Shown: in pieces, positions 1 through 8,860 of the stretch
Position numbering within the stretch: the stretch's first letter is position 1
Layout of the letters: each line of letters begins with the position of its first letter
Assembly: GCA_000695325.1 (NCBI GenBank)
Contig: AVPN01000727.1
Coordinates: forward strand, 1 to 22,027
DNA: 22,027 nt
Reading direction: 5' to 3'
DNA from: Pleurobrachia bachei
Lineage: Eukaryota > Ctenophora > Tentaculata > Cydippida > Pleurobrachiidae
Position numbers and translations under genes: made by a program
Notes under the pieces: model-generated
What the model was told of the DNA's origin: nothing
Database searches by the model: none
Seen by the model: only the letters and a program-made list of their open reading frames with translations

Positions 1-90
1 CCCGGTTCTACCCAGCATTAGCACATCAAAGTGGTCTAAAATTTAGTGGCCCTTACATCGGAAAACCCATATATATCCCAGAATAAAGAA

Positions 91-177
91 ACAGACCGAA
101 TCAGGTAATACTGGTCCCCGATTGGCTGATAACCAGTCACGTGATTAAAATAGCGAGTTCTGATTGGTTGTTTACCC
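91..177 (+). mobile_element. CCAAT/E-box MITE, copy 1 (degenerate ends)
   Basis: First of six copies in the window of a ~100-bp element. The core reads ATTGG (121-125), CACGTG (138-143), ATTGG (163-167), the same order and spacing as the other copies. The ends are worn: the expected start AGGAACCGACC is only partly recognisable and no target duplication is visible. The family looks hAT-like because two other copies have 8-bp flanking duplications. That class is an inference. Confidence 0.6.
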
Positions 178-614
178 AATTCACACTTACGATGCAGCGA
201 CAGCTATAATGAACAGTGTGATTATCGTATACATCCACCAGGACACATCTGGTAGAACGCCTGAACTGGCTTCCACAACAACTCCACAACTTAGTAGGAG
301 GATGGTGAGGAGAGGTGACATATTGTGGGGTGATGGGTGTTAGGGTGATATAGGGTGTTCTGGAGTCTGAATGTGTCTGGAGTTGGGGTGGTAAAGAGAT
401 CTGGAGTTGGGGTGCAGGTGGTATATCTCTAGATTCTTGTTGTAGGTCTGGTACTTGTGTTGTTCGAGAGATCTATCCAAATAGGGATTGCAGTCTTTAC
501 ATAGCTTAGGGATCCTTTACATTACAGCTATTTATAATTTGTTAGGAGTAACAACACAATATGTCACTAAAAAAGAAGCAAAATATATAATGAAAAACTA
601 TTGATAAAATATAT
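178..614. other. Non-coding stretch, no gene seen
   Basis: No open frame with protein-like composition was seen on either strand. The stretch at 300-430 is G-rich, with loosely repeated GGAGTTGGGGTG words, then becomes AT-rich. Confidence 0.5.
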
Positions 615-759
615 TGAACACACTAGACAATGTTGTGAGAGGTGGAGCGCCGCCGGGCAGGATAGGATCACGTAATCCTATCCTGCCCGGCGGTGCTCCA
701 CCTCTCATAACAATGCTGTTCCCCACCTTGATCTCTTCCCTGAACACACTAGACAATGT
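615..759. repeat. 80-bp hairpin between 19-bp direct repeats
   Basis: Arms 632-668 and 675-711 are 37 bp each and differ at only two positions, around the 6-nt loop CACGTA. The arms are GC-rich (GCCGCCGGGCAGG) in AT-rich surroundings. An identical 19-bp direct repeat (TGAACACACTAGACAATGT) lies at 615-633 and 741-759. The hairpin plus about 29 extra bases therefore looks like an insertion with an unusually long duplication, or a tandem duplication that captured a hairpin. A shorter echo of the arm end (GTGAGAGGTGGAGC) occurs at 2144-2157. Confidence 0.75.
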
Positions 760-1633
760 CTAAAAGACAATTATATGAAGCGTCATAGCCATATATCTTA
801 TAACAAAACTTTAACGCACATTAAGGCTCTAGCTGAATATTTAAATGCTCCCAAAAGATATATAAATGTAGAAATTTAAGTGCAGCTACATGAAAGATAA
901 AAAGCAATTACGACAATAAAGGGCAAAGCTCAACAACAAAGATATTTAGGTTGATCTAAAGAGTTGTTACCCCCTCCCCCCCAGCTTTACTATTATTATA
1001 CGACTCAAATATTCAAAGAAAATAGACATATCACATAACAATGGGTAATCATGGAGAGATATGAAAGGAATAGAAGGAGATGTAAATATAAAAGTAACGA
1101 AGAAGAGGTTTGATGCGAAATAGATATGGTGAATGTACGAGTTAGCATATTAATCCTTTCCTAGGATGAGCAGTTCTAGAACTCGAGAAGGTGACGTCTT
1201 GAGTTCTAGGTATAATATGTTAAACTCTCCATTTCCGGGAAACGATTTCAGCTCTTTAAACGACCATGGTCTACCGCAGAAGAACTCGAAAAAGGAGCGA
1301 CAGTAACACATGTAAAACACACAATCACATGTTGTAATATAATGTAAAATAAAGAAATGGGCATATATTATACTATGTATTACTAGCCGACCAGCCGTAC
1401 GTGTGCAATGTTCCGTGTGGGGGTTTCAATAAACAAAAACGACAACAAAAATAAGGAAATGTATAGAGCTAACGTTCGCACCCCAGCTCCATTATAAACC
1501 CATGTATACATGATATTCATTGTGTTATCAACTTTGGGGTAAGGTGCCCATGAATTATAACAACAATCATGCCAACAATTTCATGACAACAATGATGTTC
1601 TTGGTCATCCTTGGAGAAAAAAAGAGGAGAGCT
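760..1633. other. Non-coding stretch with one small hairpin
   Basis: AT-rich DNA without a credible gene. At 1176-1209 a 12-bp stem (CTAGAACTCGAG paired with CTTGAGTTCTAG, one mismatch) encloses a 10-nt loop. Nothing else stands out. Confidence 0.45.
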
Positions 1634-1755
1634 GTTTGTGTGTGTGTGTGGAGAGACAAAGAGAGAGACAAAGAGAGAGAGAGACAAAGAGAGAGAGGGA
1701 AAGAGGGAGAGAGAGAGAAAAGAGAGAGAGAGAGAGAGAGACAAAGTGAGAGAAA

Positions 1756-1788
<33 letters not shown>

Positions 1789-1800
1789 GGCGAGACAAAG
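1634..1800. repeat. GT then GA/GACAAA microsatellite
   Basis: A short GT run is followed by about 150 bases of GAGAGA interrupted by GACAAA words. Open frames across it on both strands encode only low-complexity RE or SL repeats and are not genes. A smaller GA tract follows near 1885-1931. Confidence 0.9.
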
Positions 1801-2183
1801 TTGCACCTGTCGTGCACCACAGCTGCTGGTCAGACGGGAGAGAAAAATGGGGCAGAGCTACACCAGTGGCTGATATTACAGGGTGAGAGAAAGATATAAA
1901 GTTAGAGAGATAGAGAGAAGAGAGAGAGAGATATTAATATAAGTTAGAGAGAAAATAAAAGAGAGAACTAAACCCACAGCCCCTCTTGGATCTACGTTAC
2001 TGTCCTCAATTAGTGGCCGTACTGCCATGACACTCTTGTCATTCCCAGATATTGAATTTCCTGGGCTGAAGGCGAGATCTGAAATATATTTCGCAGATTA
2101 TAATTCTATCATCAGGCCAATGCTCGGACAGCAATTATTTGAGTGAGAGGTGGAGCTAAAGTATCTCTTGCTCAACAACAATT

Positions 2184-2289
2184 AGGAACCGACCGACACA
2201 AGTATACAACCAATCAGAACTCGTTTTTAGGTCACGTGACTGGTTATCAGCCAATCAGGGACCAGTATTTCCTGATTTGGTCGATTCCT
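2184..2289 (-). mobile_element. CCAAT/E-box MITE, copy 2
   Basis: Complete copy in reverse orientation. The ends are AGGAACCGACC and GGTCGATTCCT, inverted repeats with one mismatch in 11. The core has CCAAT at 2210-2214, CACGTG at 2233-2238 (within GTCACGTGAC) and CCAAT at 2251-2255. No convincing target duplication is seen. Confidence 0.85.
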
Positions 2290-2710
2290 GGTCGCACAAT
2301 AAGGTGCTGATCTGCTTCCCCAGGTTCATCATATATATTCAGGTGATGACTGATGTACTACAGAGATCATGAAACATATGAATCGATGAAATGAAAGGTG
2401 AATTTTCCGAGAAACTAAAATTTATAACTTCTTTACATTTTGGACACCTTGGTAGTTTTAGAGGATAGACTTTTATATCTTTAATATAGCTCCGAAGCTG
2501 TAGCAAACAAAATTCAAGATATATCTACAAGACGTTAAATCATGGGGAGAGGGAGGGGATCAGAAGTGGATTTAATTAAGTTAAATCGCACATAATAATC
2601 ATCAGAACTGCCACCTGCCACCATATAATACAAATGCCAAGGGAATCGAATCTATCTTGCACCAAAATGCACTTTCCAACGCAGGAGAAGGTATATTAAG
2701 GAAGTATGGC
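2290..2710. other. Non-coding stretch, nothing recognised
   Basis: AT-rich sequence between MITE copies 2 and 3. No gene, RNA or repeat boundary could be supported. Confidence 0.4.
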
Positions 2711-2817
2711 AGGAACTGGCCGACACAAGTAAACAACCAATCAGAACTCGTTATTTAGGTCACGTGCCTGGTTATCAGCCAATCAGGGACCATTATTTCT
2801 TGATCCGGTCGGTTCCT
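2711..2817 (-). mobile_element. CCAAT/E-box MITE, copy 3
   Basis: Complete copy, same orientation as copy 2 and about 420 bp from it. Ends are AGGAACTGGCCGA and CGGTCGGTTCCT. CCAAT lies at 2737-2741 and 2779-2783, and CACGTG at 2761-2766. Confidence 0.85.
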
Positions 2818-2994
2818 TGACAGGCAGTTTCTTGATCTGTCGAAAAATTTACGATACTTCGGGCCGAAAATATGACTACCACGGACTTAATGATTGTCCT
2901 ATATTATTGTTCCGTAACATGCACTTGGGTTCTAAGTAAAGGGGTTATAATGGTGGCACTATATGATGCGAGCCCATCAGGAAACAATTGATGA

Positions 2995-3075
2995 GAGAAA
3001 GAGAGAGAAATATTGGAGAAATAGATAACAGAGATAGTTAGTGGGGAGAGAGAGAGAGAGAGAGAGAAAGTGGGG
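2995..3075. repeat. GA microsatellite
   Basis: Interrupted GAGAGA tract. A second, shorter one lies near 3411-3495, where the reverse-strand open frame is only translated low-complexity sequence plus flank. Confidence 0.8.
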
Positions 3076-3095
3076 AAGAGATAGGGGAGAGAAAA

Positions 3096-3960
3096 ATTTC
3101 AGAAACCACTGGTGCAGCAACTATTACCACTTGAAAATAATACTGTTATCACCCCTACATTGATGTTTAAGAATTGTATTTTACACACAGCTTATAAGCA
3201 ATTACTATAATATTAGTGAATCCAATAATCTACCAATCATCAGCAAACTCTTGCAAGATATTTTCCATCTAGAAATCTCCTTCCACTATAATGATGATCT
3301 CTCATCTCAGTACCAAAATTCCTAATCGTCTCTGGAGGGCTCATATTAAAGGATTTCATAGTTATGATGCCACTCTTAGTGGGTATGTGTGATATTTTCG
3401 AACAATATGGTCCATGAGAGAGGGAGTTGTTGAGTAAGGGGGATATATTGAGAGAGAGAGAGATAGAGCGAGAGAAACAGAGAAACAGAGAATGATATAA
3501 GTAACTGAGCAATATACATAATAATATTATTATTCAGTATTCACAATGTCTATGGAAATAATGGTAGACGCTGTATTGAGCTTGGCTCAACTAAGTATAT
3601 CATTGGCGCTGCACTGACAGATCTATGTAGGGCCGTGCAATAAGTACACAAAGGAAATTTCTAGTTTGTATACCCGAGCGCCTCCCTGTCTCTCTCGGTA
3701 TATATTCTGAAAAACTCAAAGAGCTTATTCGGATACGAAATAGAGTTGTTTCCTGGTTACTGAAAGGTGAAAGACTCTCGACCCCTCCCTTCGGTTTTAA
3801 TACAGTGGTAGAGAAATATGTTCCAGTCGAATTTTTCCTCTTTTATGTATGAGATCATGGGAAGCTGCCCCCGAAATCTAACATTTTCTCATCTTTCACA
3901 TACCTACATTTGCGAGTGTAGTGACTATGCAGCAGACACTCTGAGTAGAACTAGAAACTT
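3096..3960. other. Non-coding stretch downstream of the sulfotransferase gene
   Basis: No exon with a convincing frame and splice signals was found. It contains the second GA tract (about 3411-3495). Confidence 0.4.
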
Positions 3961-3972
3961 TTGAAAGTTATT

Positions 3973-3978
3973 TTTATT
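3973..3978 (-). promoter_or_regulatory. Candidate poly(A) signal for the sulfotransferase gene
   Basis: The minus strand reads AATAAA about 210 nt beyond the TGA at 4188-4190. If used, MITE copy 4 would lie inside the 3'UTR. It was chosen by motif and position only. Confidence 0.4.
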
Positions 3979-4061
3979 TTACTTCAAACTACAACTCAAG
4001 ACACACAAGTTAATAGTAACACAATCACTCAATACAAATATATTCTTAGAAATAAACAGTC

Positions 4062-4162
4062 CAGGAACCAACCGATTCAGGAATTACTGGTCCCTGATTG
4101 GCTGATAATCAGTCACGTGACCAAAACAAAGAGTTCTGTTTGGTTGTGTCGGTCGTTTCATG
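4062..4162 (+). mobile_element. CCAAT/E-box MITE, copy 4, with 8-bp target duplication
   Basis: The copy starts CAGGAACC and ends in CATG. It is flanked by the 8-bp direct repeat AAACAGTC at 4054-4061 and 4163-4170, the hallmark of hAT-type insertion. ATTGG is at 4097-4101 and CACGTG at 4114-4119; the second CCAAT box has decayed to TTTGG. It lies 25 bp past the sulfotransferase stop codon, probably in the 3'UTR. Confidence 0.8.
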
Positions 4163-4187
4163 AAACAGTCTCGCTACACAATAATTA

Positions 4188-4334
4188 TCAACTCAATTGT
4201 TTAACATAGAGTTCATCAGAGAAGTAGGACTCAGGAACACCTTTAAACCCCTCAAACTTCTTCCTTGTTCTCTCATCAAACCTCTCCCTCTGCTCCTTTG
4301 TCAGCATTTCCACGCCCTTTCCGGGCTTCCCGAC
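4188..4334 (-). CDS. Sulfotransferase exon 3, C-terminal 48 codons
   Basis: This exon is too short to stand out as a frame. After the acceptor ATATCAG it reads VGKPGKG, matching the SULT PAPS-binding motif (R)KGxxGDW. It continues MLTKEQRERFDERT, matching the family's C-terminal 'F(T/L)xEQxExFD' helix, and ends in VKQLS and TGA (4188-4190). Intron phase at the acceptor is 0. The D-W of the canonical motif is replaced by K-G. Confidence 0.8.
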   Translation of the reverse strand, partial: VGKPGKGVEMLTKEQRERFDERTRKKFEGFKGVPESYFSDELYVKQLS

Positions 4335-4490
4335 CTGATATTAGGGTGATTAATAATGATTGATCCTTGGTTATTTCACTAAGAAATGCACGAAAAGAAC
4401 GAGATGCGGGTTGTTTTATCAGATCAAGAAGATGAAATATAGCTGATTAGAACAAATATTATCCAATTTTACGGTCAATAACATTTTTAC
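4335..4490 (-). mobile_element. Sulfotransferase intron made mostly of a TA-target transposon end
   Basis: The 156-bp intron has GTAAAA at its 5' end and ATATCAG at its 3' end on the minus strand. About 141 of its bases (4341-4481) align with the first ~144 bases of the 902-bp transposon at 9949. They share TTAGGGTGATT, ATAATGATTGATC, GAGATGCGG, TTGTTTTA, GAAATATAG and TTTTACGGT. A TA dinucleotide precedes the terminus (4339-4340), as at the full copy. The other end of the element is absent. The transposon either made this intron or filled an existing one. Confidence 0.7.
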
Positions 4491-4626
4491 CTTGGACTAT
4501 GCTGGAGTTCAATAGTATTAGGTCTCAGCAGCGGGATTGGTGTCTCTCCATCTGCTCCTTATCAAGATCAGGGTACCCCAAGAAGGAGTTAATCTTCCTA
4601 ACCCCCTCTTGTTTCCTCAAGGTCAA
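4491..4626 (-). CDS. Sulfotransferase exon 2, fragment with an in-frame stop
   Basis: From the second target-duplication copy (4621-4626) the minus strand continues the exon 1 frame: LTLRKQEGVRKI, then NSFLGYP, where SULTs have their FLG(K/L/Y)P motif, then DLDKEQMERH. The frame meets TGA at 4525-4527. A donor-like CAAG/GTAAAA follows at the 4491/4490 junction. In a neighbouring frame the end of the exon encodes NPAAE, which suggests a frameshift. The join across the foldback at TTGACC is exact, so before the insertion exons 1 and 2 were one continuous exon. Confidence 0.7.
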
Positions 4627-5497
4627 TGGCAGGTGAGTAGAACTTCGATCCTACTAAAAAGGCTGCAGAAAAAGGCTGCAGAAAAAGGCTGCAGAAAAAG
4701 GCTGCAGGAAAAGGCTGCACAAAAAGGCTGCACAAAAAGGCTGCACAAAAATGCTGCACAAAAAGGCTGCAAGAGATCACGTATCCAACTACACTAAAGC
4801 GGGAGATATACCGAATCGTCATCCCCTAATAGTGTTTCGTTTCACGTATCGTCTCTACCATAGGCAGTAGAGACACCGAATCACCCTCCCCTAATTATAG
4901 TGATTCGTGTCATGTATCCAAATAAACCATAGGCGGAAGAGAGACCCAATTACCCTCCCATAACAGTGATTCGTGTAACGTACCCAACTGGAGAGAGATG
5001 GCCTTCGGGTCGGACGAGGGGAAGCTTGCCTTTTGCGAACATACCATTACTCCTTTGGCTATATTTGTCCATGATTCTGATTTTCACTATCCAACTAGAT
5101 CTCTATCTCGGTGTCTCTATCTCCTATATGGTCCAGTTGGGTACGTGACACGAATCACTGTTATGGGAGGGTAATTGGGTCTCTCTTCCGCCTATGGTTT
5201 ATTTGGATACATGACACGAATCACTATAATTAGGGGAGGGTGATTCGGTGTCTCTACTGCCTATGGTAGAGACGATACGTGAAACGAAACACTATTAGGG
5301 GATGACGATTCGGTATATCTCCCGCTTTAGTGTAGTTGGATACGTGATCCATTGCAGCCTTTTTCTGCAGCCTTTTTCTGCAGCCTTTTTATGCAGCCTT
5401 TTTGTGCAGCCTTTTTGTGCAGCCTTTTTATGCAGCCTTTTTCTGCAGCCTTTTTATGCAGCCTTTTTAGTAGGATCGAAGTTCTACTCACCTGCCA
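4627..5497. mobile_element. 871-bp foldback transposon inside a coding exon
   Basis: The ends are exact inverted repeats starting TGGCAGGTGAGTAG. The arms 4627-4992 and 5132-5497 are 366 bp each and nearly identical, around a 139-bp spacer. A 6-bp direct repeat GGTCAA flanks it (4621-4626 and 5498-5503), and removing one copy plus the element restores the sulfotransferase frame. Each arm holds nine 13-bp units (AAAAAGGCTGCAG type; about 4655-4771 and 5352-5469). It also holds three degenerate 65-69-bp units starting near 4799, 4864 and 4933. The element has no coding capacity. The superfamily is not identified. The terminal repeat contains the donor consensus CAG/GTGAGT, and the opposite end offers CTTTTTAGTAG/GATCG as an acceptor. 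Confidence 0.9.
4655..4771 (+). repeat. 13-bp minisatellite, left arm of the foldback
   Basis: Nine tandem units of AAAAAGGCTGCAG, with variants ending CAC. The mirror array at about 5352-5469 also has nine units, but its variant order differs (CTGCAG, ATGCAG, GTGCAG). The two arms have therefore diverged or been reshuffled independently since they formed. Frames through it encode KAAEKGC-like repeats and are not a real protein. Confidence 0.85.
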
Positions 5498-6202
5498 GGT
5501 CAATTCTTCATAACGGAGGTGTAGGATGTTATGACCGTCTTTGTTTTCCAGATACTCTCTGTTGAACCGCCAATAACACCCAGTTTCAAATCCGCCATCA
5601 AGAAAGAACTCAACTGCCTCTTCAAAAGAACCCTGGTAATCAAATAGTCCCGGTGGTAGTGTGGTCATGTGATAGTAGTGAGAACAAACCACGTCTTTAG
5701 GGTTCCGGAACACGTGGATTATCTTCATCTCTCCAGGCTGCACCGTCCCGAGATGTTCATAGTAATTGTGAGTTTTAAAGGCACGAGGAGAAGGCATGTT
5801 TTCTAAATCAGCCTCACTGTGAAACTTGTTATGTATCCACGGAGTTTGGTCCTTGGTTCTCTCGTTAAAGAAGGGATGATCAGATGGTAGGTCTGGATTA
5901 TGTGCTTTGTGAATCTCCACCACTAGGTTGAGGGTCAGTCCTGTACCATTTCGGGGATACGTAGCCACCATGACATCGGTCTCACGTGGTGTCACCAGAT
6001 CAGGATTCTTGACCCTCTCCTCCGGGGTGAGTAGAACGTAGGGACGACCATCAATGTTGTAATGCCGGACTGGGAGGTTGAGGGGAGGAAAGAGACCTGT
6101 TTCGGTGTCACGTGTTGGAATGACGTCACCGGGGCTGTAGAAGGTCTTTACACCTGCAAATGGGCCTCCACGACCACGTCGAGCTCTGTTTCGGTGCGCC
6201 AT
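5498..6202 (-). CDS. Sulfotransferase exon 1, N-terminal 235 codons
   Basis: The translation carries the family's landmarks in order. YPRNGTG at residues 82-88 is the 5'-phosphosulfate loop (usual form YPKSGTxW). TPWI lies near 120. FKTH at 142-145 includes the likely catalytic His145. RNPKDVVCSHYYH at 166-178 is the 3'-phosphate motif, with Arg166 and Ser174. YEEL at 231-234 matches the usual YEDL. No signal peptide or membrane segment is seen, so a soluble cytosolic enzyme is expected. The N-terminus is basic (RNRARRGRGG). The host reading ends at the target duplication (GGTCAA on the plus strand at 5498-5503). Reading on adds Trp-Gln from the transposon and then meets a consensus donor, CAG/GTGAGT. 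Confidence 0.85.
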
Positions 6203-7132
6203 GTGTAGTAACAGATATAACAGAAATACAAAGTATTACTTGGACAGGAGTATCAGTACAAGCTACTACTATAGTGTGTTGTGTAAGAGGTGAGTGGGCA
6301 GCTGTCCTGGGAATCTTGAGATGCAGCAGTGGCTTGCTTAAAGTATTAGAGCTTGGGTATGTATTCCGAGTTAGCCTAAACTAAGTAGGAATGTTTACAA
6401 AAGAAAAAAGCTTCGAACAGTTTCGAAATTTGAGCACTTCAGATTTACCTCCGAATTTGCCTTTTGTTCTCACTTTATGTAGCCCTCTCTCTGTATACTA
6501 TGTGTGCTAATTGAGTTGCCAGGATCATCATCATATCCATAACTTGTTCATGGAAACACAGTACACACTACACACACACGAGGGTCCGTTGGTAGTATGT
6601 ATTTCAGTGGCTTTAGGTTCAAAATGTCTATTAGGGTAAATTACTAAACGGTTTTGGGATTAAACTTGGGAGTTTGGCGGCGGCTAACTAACTATAGTTG
6701 TCTGAGTTGGTATACATGACGGAGAGATAATTATGGAGTCAAAGGAGAGATAGTTTGGAGAGATGGAGTCTGAACAATGAACTAGTTATGCTGTTATAGT
6801 AGGCAGGAGAACTTGGTGGTTCTGCTGGTTCCCAGACCAATTTGTGGGGATTACGTAACTGATCCAAGTCATACACTATTACGAATAGTAAGAGAGCTGG
6901 TTCCATAAAATACAACATACAGCTGGCGATACAACTAGAAAATAAAGCTGGAATGATATAATTGAAGGAAGACACACACTACACAGCCGCTAGCAATTAT
7001 GTAACCCGCAGCAGCCCCCTCAAAACACCAACAACATACCCCCGTTTAGGAGGTCAGATCTCCTAACACGTGTGCCCCTAATTGCACCTTTCTCTCGAGT
7101 TATATTCTCACTCTATACCATCATTAAATGGT

Positions 7133-7133
<1 letters not shown>
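6203..7133. other. Upstream region of the sulfotransferase gene
   Basis: No clear TATA or CCAAT arrangement could be tied to the start codon at 6202. A minus-strand open frame of 78 codons (6739-6975) is preceded by an acceptor-like ATCATTCCAG. It has a hydrophobic stretch followed by proline-rich sequence. It matches no family I know and is left uncalled. Confidence 0.35.
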
Positions 7134-7165
<32 letters not shown>

Positions 7166-7170
7166 CACCC

Positions 7171-7201
<31 letters not shown>

Positions 7202-7212
7202 ACTCCCTCTGA
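7134..7212. repeat. TC microsatellite
   Basis: Two CTCTCT runs separated by CTATCTTTCTCTCACCC. A similar, weaker tract lies at about 19080-19150 within a long intron. Confidence 0.85.
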
Positions 7213-7293
7213 TCCCTCTCTATTGAGACTTATGACATGAGTCCCCTTGATTTTATTTACACAACACCTGCATACAGACAGCTTTTGATATAT

Positions 7294-7890
7294 TTCATCA
7301 TACAGCTTTCACTAGATCGCTCAGTGAGAAATATGGGCGGGATTGGAACTGAGGTGAGAGACCCCGCCCATCTTGTTTTGCTCAAGGAGGGTCGAACAAG
7401 GTAACGCCCATCCATTAAAAGGGTAGTTACTATACTGTATTACTAGACTTAAAAGCTCTTGCTGAACTATGTTTCACCCCGAACATTACAACAAAAAGCT
7501 CACCGCATAGTATATGTATAGTGGTAACTGGTATAATACTGGTATCACGGTATACCGTGAGTGTTGTAGTGCCCACTGTTGGCAATCTATGTCAATTTCA
7601 ACCATTTAGAGAGAGTTGTGGTTCTAATAAACGACGCATCTAGAAGCTTCGAGTTCGACACTGTTTTACTCAAAATTGCCCGCATGATGTTTTGATACTC
7701 AACAAATGGCAAAAATAACAATACATAGGGGAGGTATACTCCGTTCCTATACAAAAGTGAAAGAAAATGTCCCACCGCATAGGAATTGTGTGTGTGATCT
7801 TTTTTTCACGCTCCGCTTGGTTTCACATTGAAGCTGCACTCTATTTCCCTCTGTAACTCATCTATATATTATGCATTGTACTAACTTACC
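7294..7890. repeat. ~600-bp dispersed repeat, copy A (uninterrupted)
   Basis: Begins near TTCATCA then AGCTTTCACTAGATCGC, and ends TACTAACTTACC. Copy B at 9734-11246 matches it over its whole length with few substitutions and small indels, apart from an embedded transposon. Inside, ATGGGCGGG and CCCGCCCAT form an inverted pair around 7333-7370. No terminal inverted repeats or target duplications are seen, so the class is unknown. A 62-codon minus-strand frame (7587-7775) persists in both copies, but all differences within it change amino acids. Confidence 0.8.
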
Positions 7891-8351
7891 CCTATGGATA
7901 TTCTTGGATATTGGATACTAGGCGTTATAATTGAGTGGATAGGCTCATATCTCTAATTAAAGTTCCTAGTTAAGATGTCCCTTCTTACCTGCAACAAGCA
8001 CTTGACTTGAGCTCTCTGTTGATCTCGGACCACGGGACAGGATTTCTATCTTGTCATCAATCTACTAAACCGCTATAATGCAAGGCTCCTCCAACTTATT
8101 GGCAGTTGAGCTCTCTTGTGGATCTGAGGACACGTACGACGTCTGGTTTTGAGGAACTATGATCAAAATGAATACAGATTACACACTCCAAGAAAGGGAA
8201 ATGGTTGAAGCACTTTGAAACTGGGGAATTTAGATGTCCAAGACTCAAAGATGTGAAGAAATAGAGCTTCTAATTCTAACTAGGAACGTTCGACTGACGA
8301 GTTTTATGAAGGAGTCATACCTTATCCCAATTCATTGTCATTTTGATCTTT

Positions 8352-8405
8352 GTCTACTGATGATTGGTGCCTCCTCGTGGGGCACCATGAAACATGTGTA
8401 TAGGC
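8352..8405 (+). ncRNA. Hammerhead ribozyme 1, type I, minimal stem III
   Basis: All core parts are in order. Stem I 5' strand GTCTA (8352-8356). CTGATGA (8357-8363). Stem II TGGTGCC (8365-8371) pairs with GGCACCA (8381-8387). Then GAAAC (8389-8393), tetraloop ATGT and GTA (8398-8400). Stem I 3' strand TAGGC (8401-8405) pairs with GTCTA, including one G-U pair. Predicted cleavage is after A8400. Stem III is only two base pairs (A-U, C-G), as in small animal hammerheads. The flaw is a U-U mismatch (8364/8388) at the base of stem II, where most hammerheads have G-C. Confidence 0.8.
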
Positions 8406-8806
8406 CCAAATAACTACCGTTGTTTTGATTTGTATAATATGCTCGCCGGTTAACCCCGTGCTAGAGCGCTCTGTTGATCTCGGACCACGGGACAGGATTT
8501 CTATCTTGTCATCAATCTACTAAACCGCTATAATGCAAGGCTCCTCCAACTTATTGGCAGTTGAGCTCTCTTGTGGATCTGAGGACACGTACGACGTCTG
8601 GTTTTGAGGAACTATGATCAAAATGAATACAGATTACACACTCCAAGAAAGGGAAATGGTTGACGCACTTTGAAACTGGGGAATCTAGATGTCCAAGACT
8701 CAAAGATGTGAAGAAATGGAGCTTCTAATTCTAACTAGGAACGTTTGACTGATGAGTTTTATGAAGGAGTCATACTTTATCCAAATTCATTGTCATTTTG
8801 ATCTTT

Positions 8807-8860
8807 GTCTACTGATGATTGGTGCCTCCTCGTGGGGCACCATGAAACATGTGTATAGGC
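8807..8860 (+). ncRNA. Hammerhead ribozyme 2, same fold 455 bp downstream
   Basis: Core CTGATGA lies at 8812-8818, with predicted cleavage after A8855. Every paired and core base matches the first ribozyme, while the unit around it has gathered about ten substitutions. This is what one expects if the fold matters, though a short motif can also escape change by chance. Confidence 0.8.

Larger units (their letters stand above)
4188..6202 (-). pseudogene. Cytosolic sulfotransferase (SULT family) gene, interrupted, probably decaying
   Basis: SULT enzymes transfer sulfate from PAPS to hydroxyl or amino groups of small molecules in the cytosol. Here the N-terminal two thirds are intact (exon 1) and the C-terminal end is intact (exon 3). 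The middle exon is split by an 871-bp foldback transposon (4627-5497). After the insertion it reads in frame through a recognisable stretch (INSFLGYP, then DLDKEQMERH) into a TGA at 4525-4527. Only about 16 codons follow to the next splice donor, where SULTs usually have a few tens of residues, and another frame there spells NPAAE, like the family's conserved NP(A/M)xN. A frameshift and deletion are therefore likely. The gene could still give a truncated protein, or be spliced around. The substrate cannot be inferred. Minus-strand ATG at 6200-6202, in SULT-like context. Confidence 0.7.

Noticed and set aside
1517-1886. Several open frames on both strands across the GA tract
   Set aside because: They are translated microsatellite (RE and SL repeats) with no splice or domain evidence.
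5327-5491. Continuation of the sulfotransferase frame into lysine/alanine/cysteine repeats
   Set aside because: This is read-through into the foldback's 13-bp array beyond a consensus donor; the real host exon ends at the target duplication.
7333-7420. tRNA- or SINE-like promoter in the ~600-bp repeat (GGGTCGAACAAGG resembling a B box)
   Set aside because: No matching A box at the right distance, no cloverleaf and no A-rich tail.
7587-7775. 62-codon minus-strand frame kept in both copies of the ~600-bp repeat (also 10943-11131)
   Set aside because: The three substitutions between copies all change amino acids, so there is no sign of selection on a protein, and no family match.
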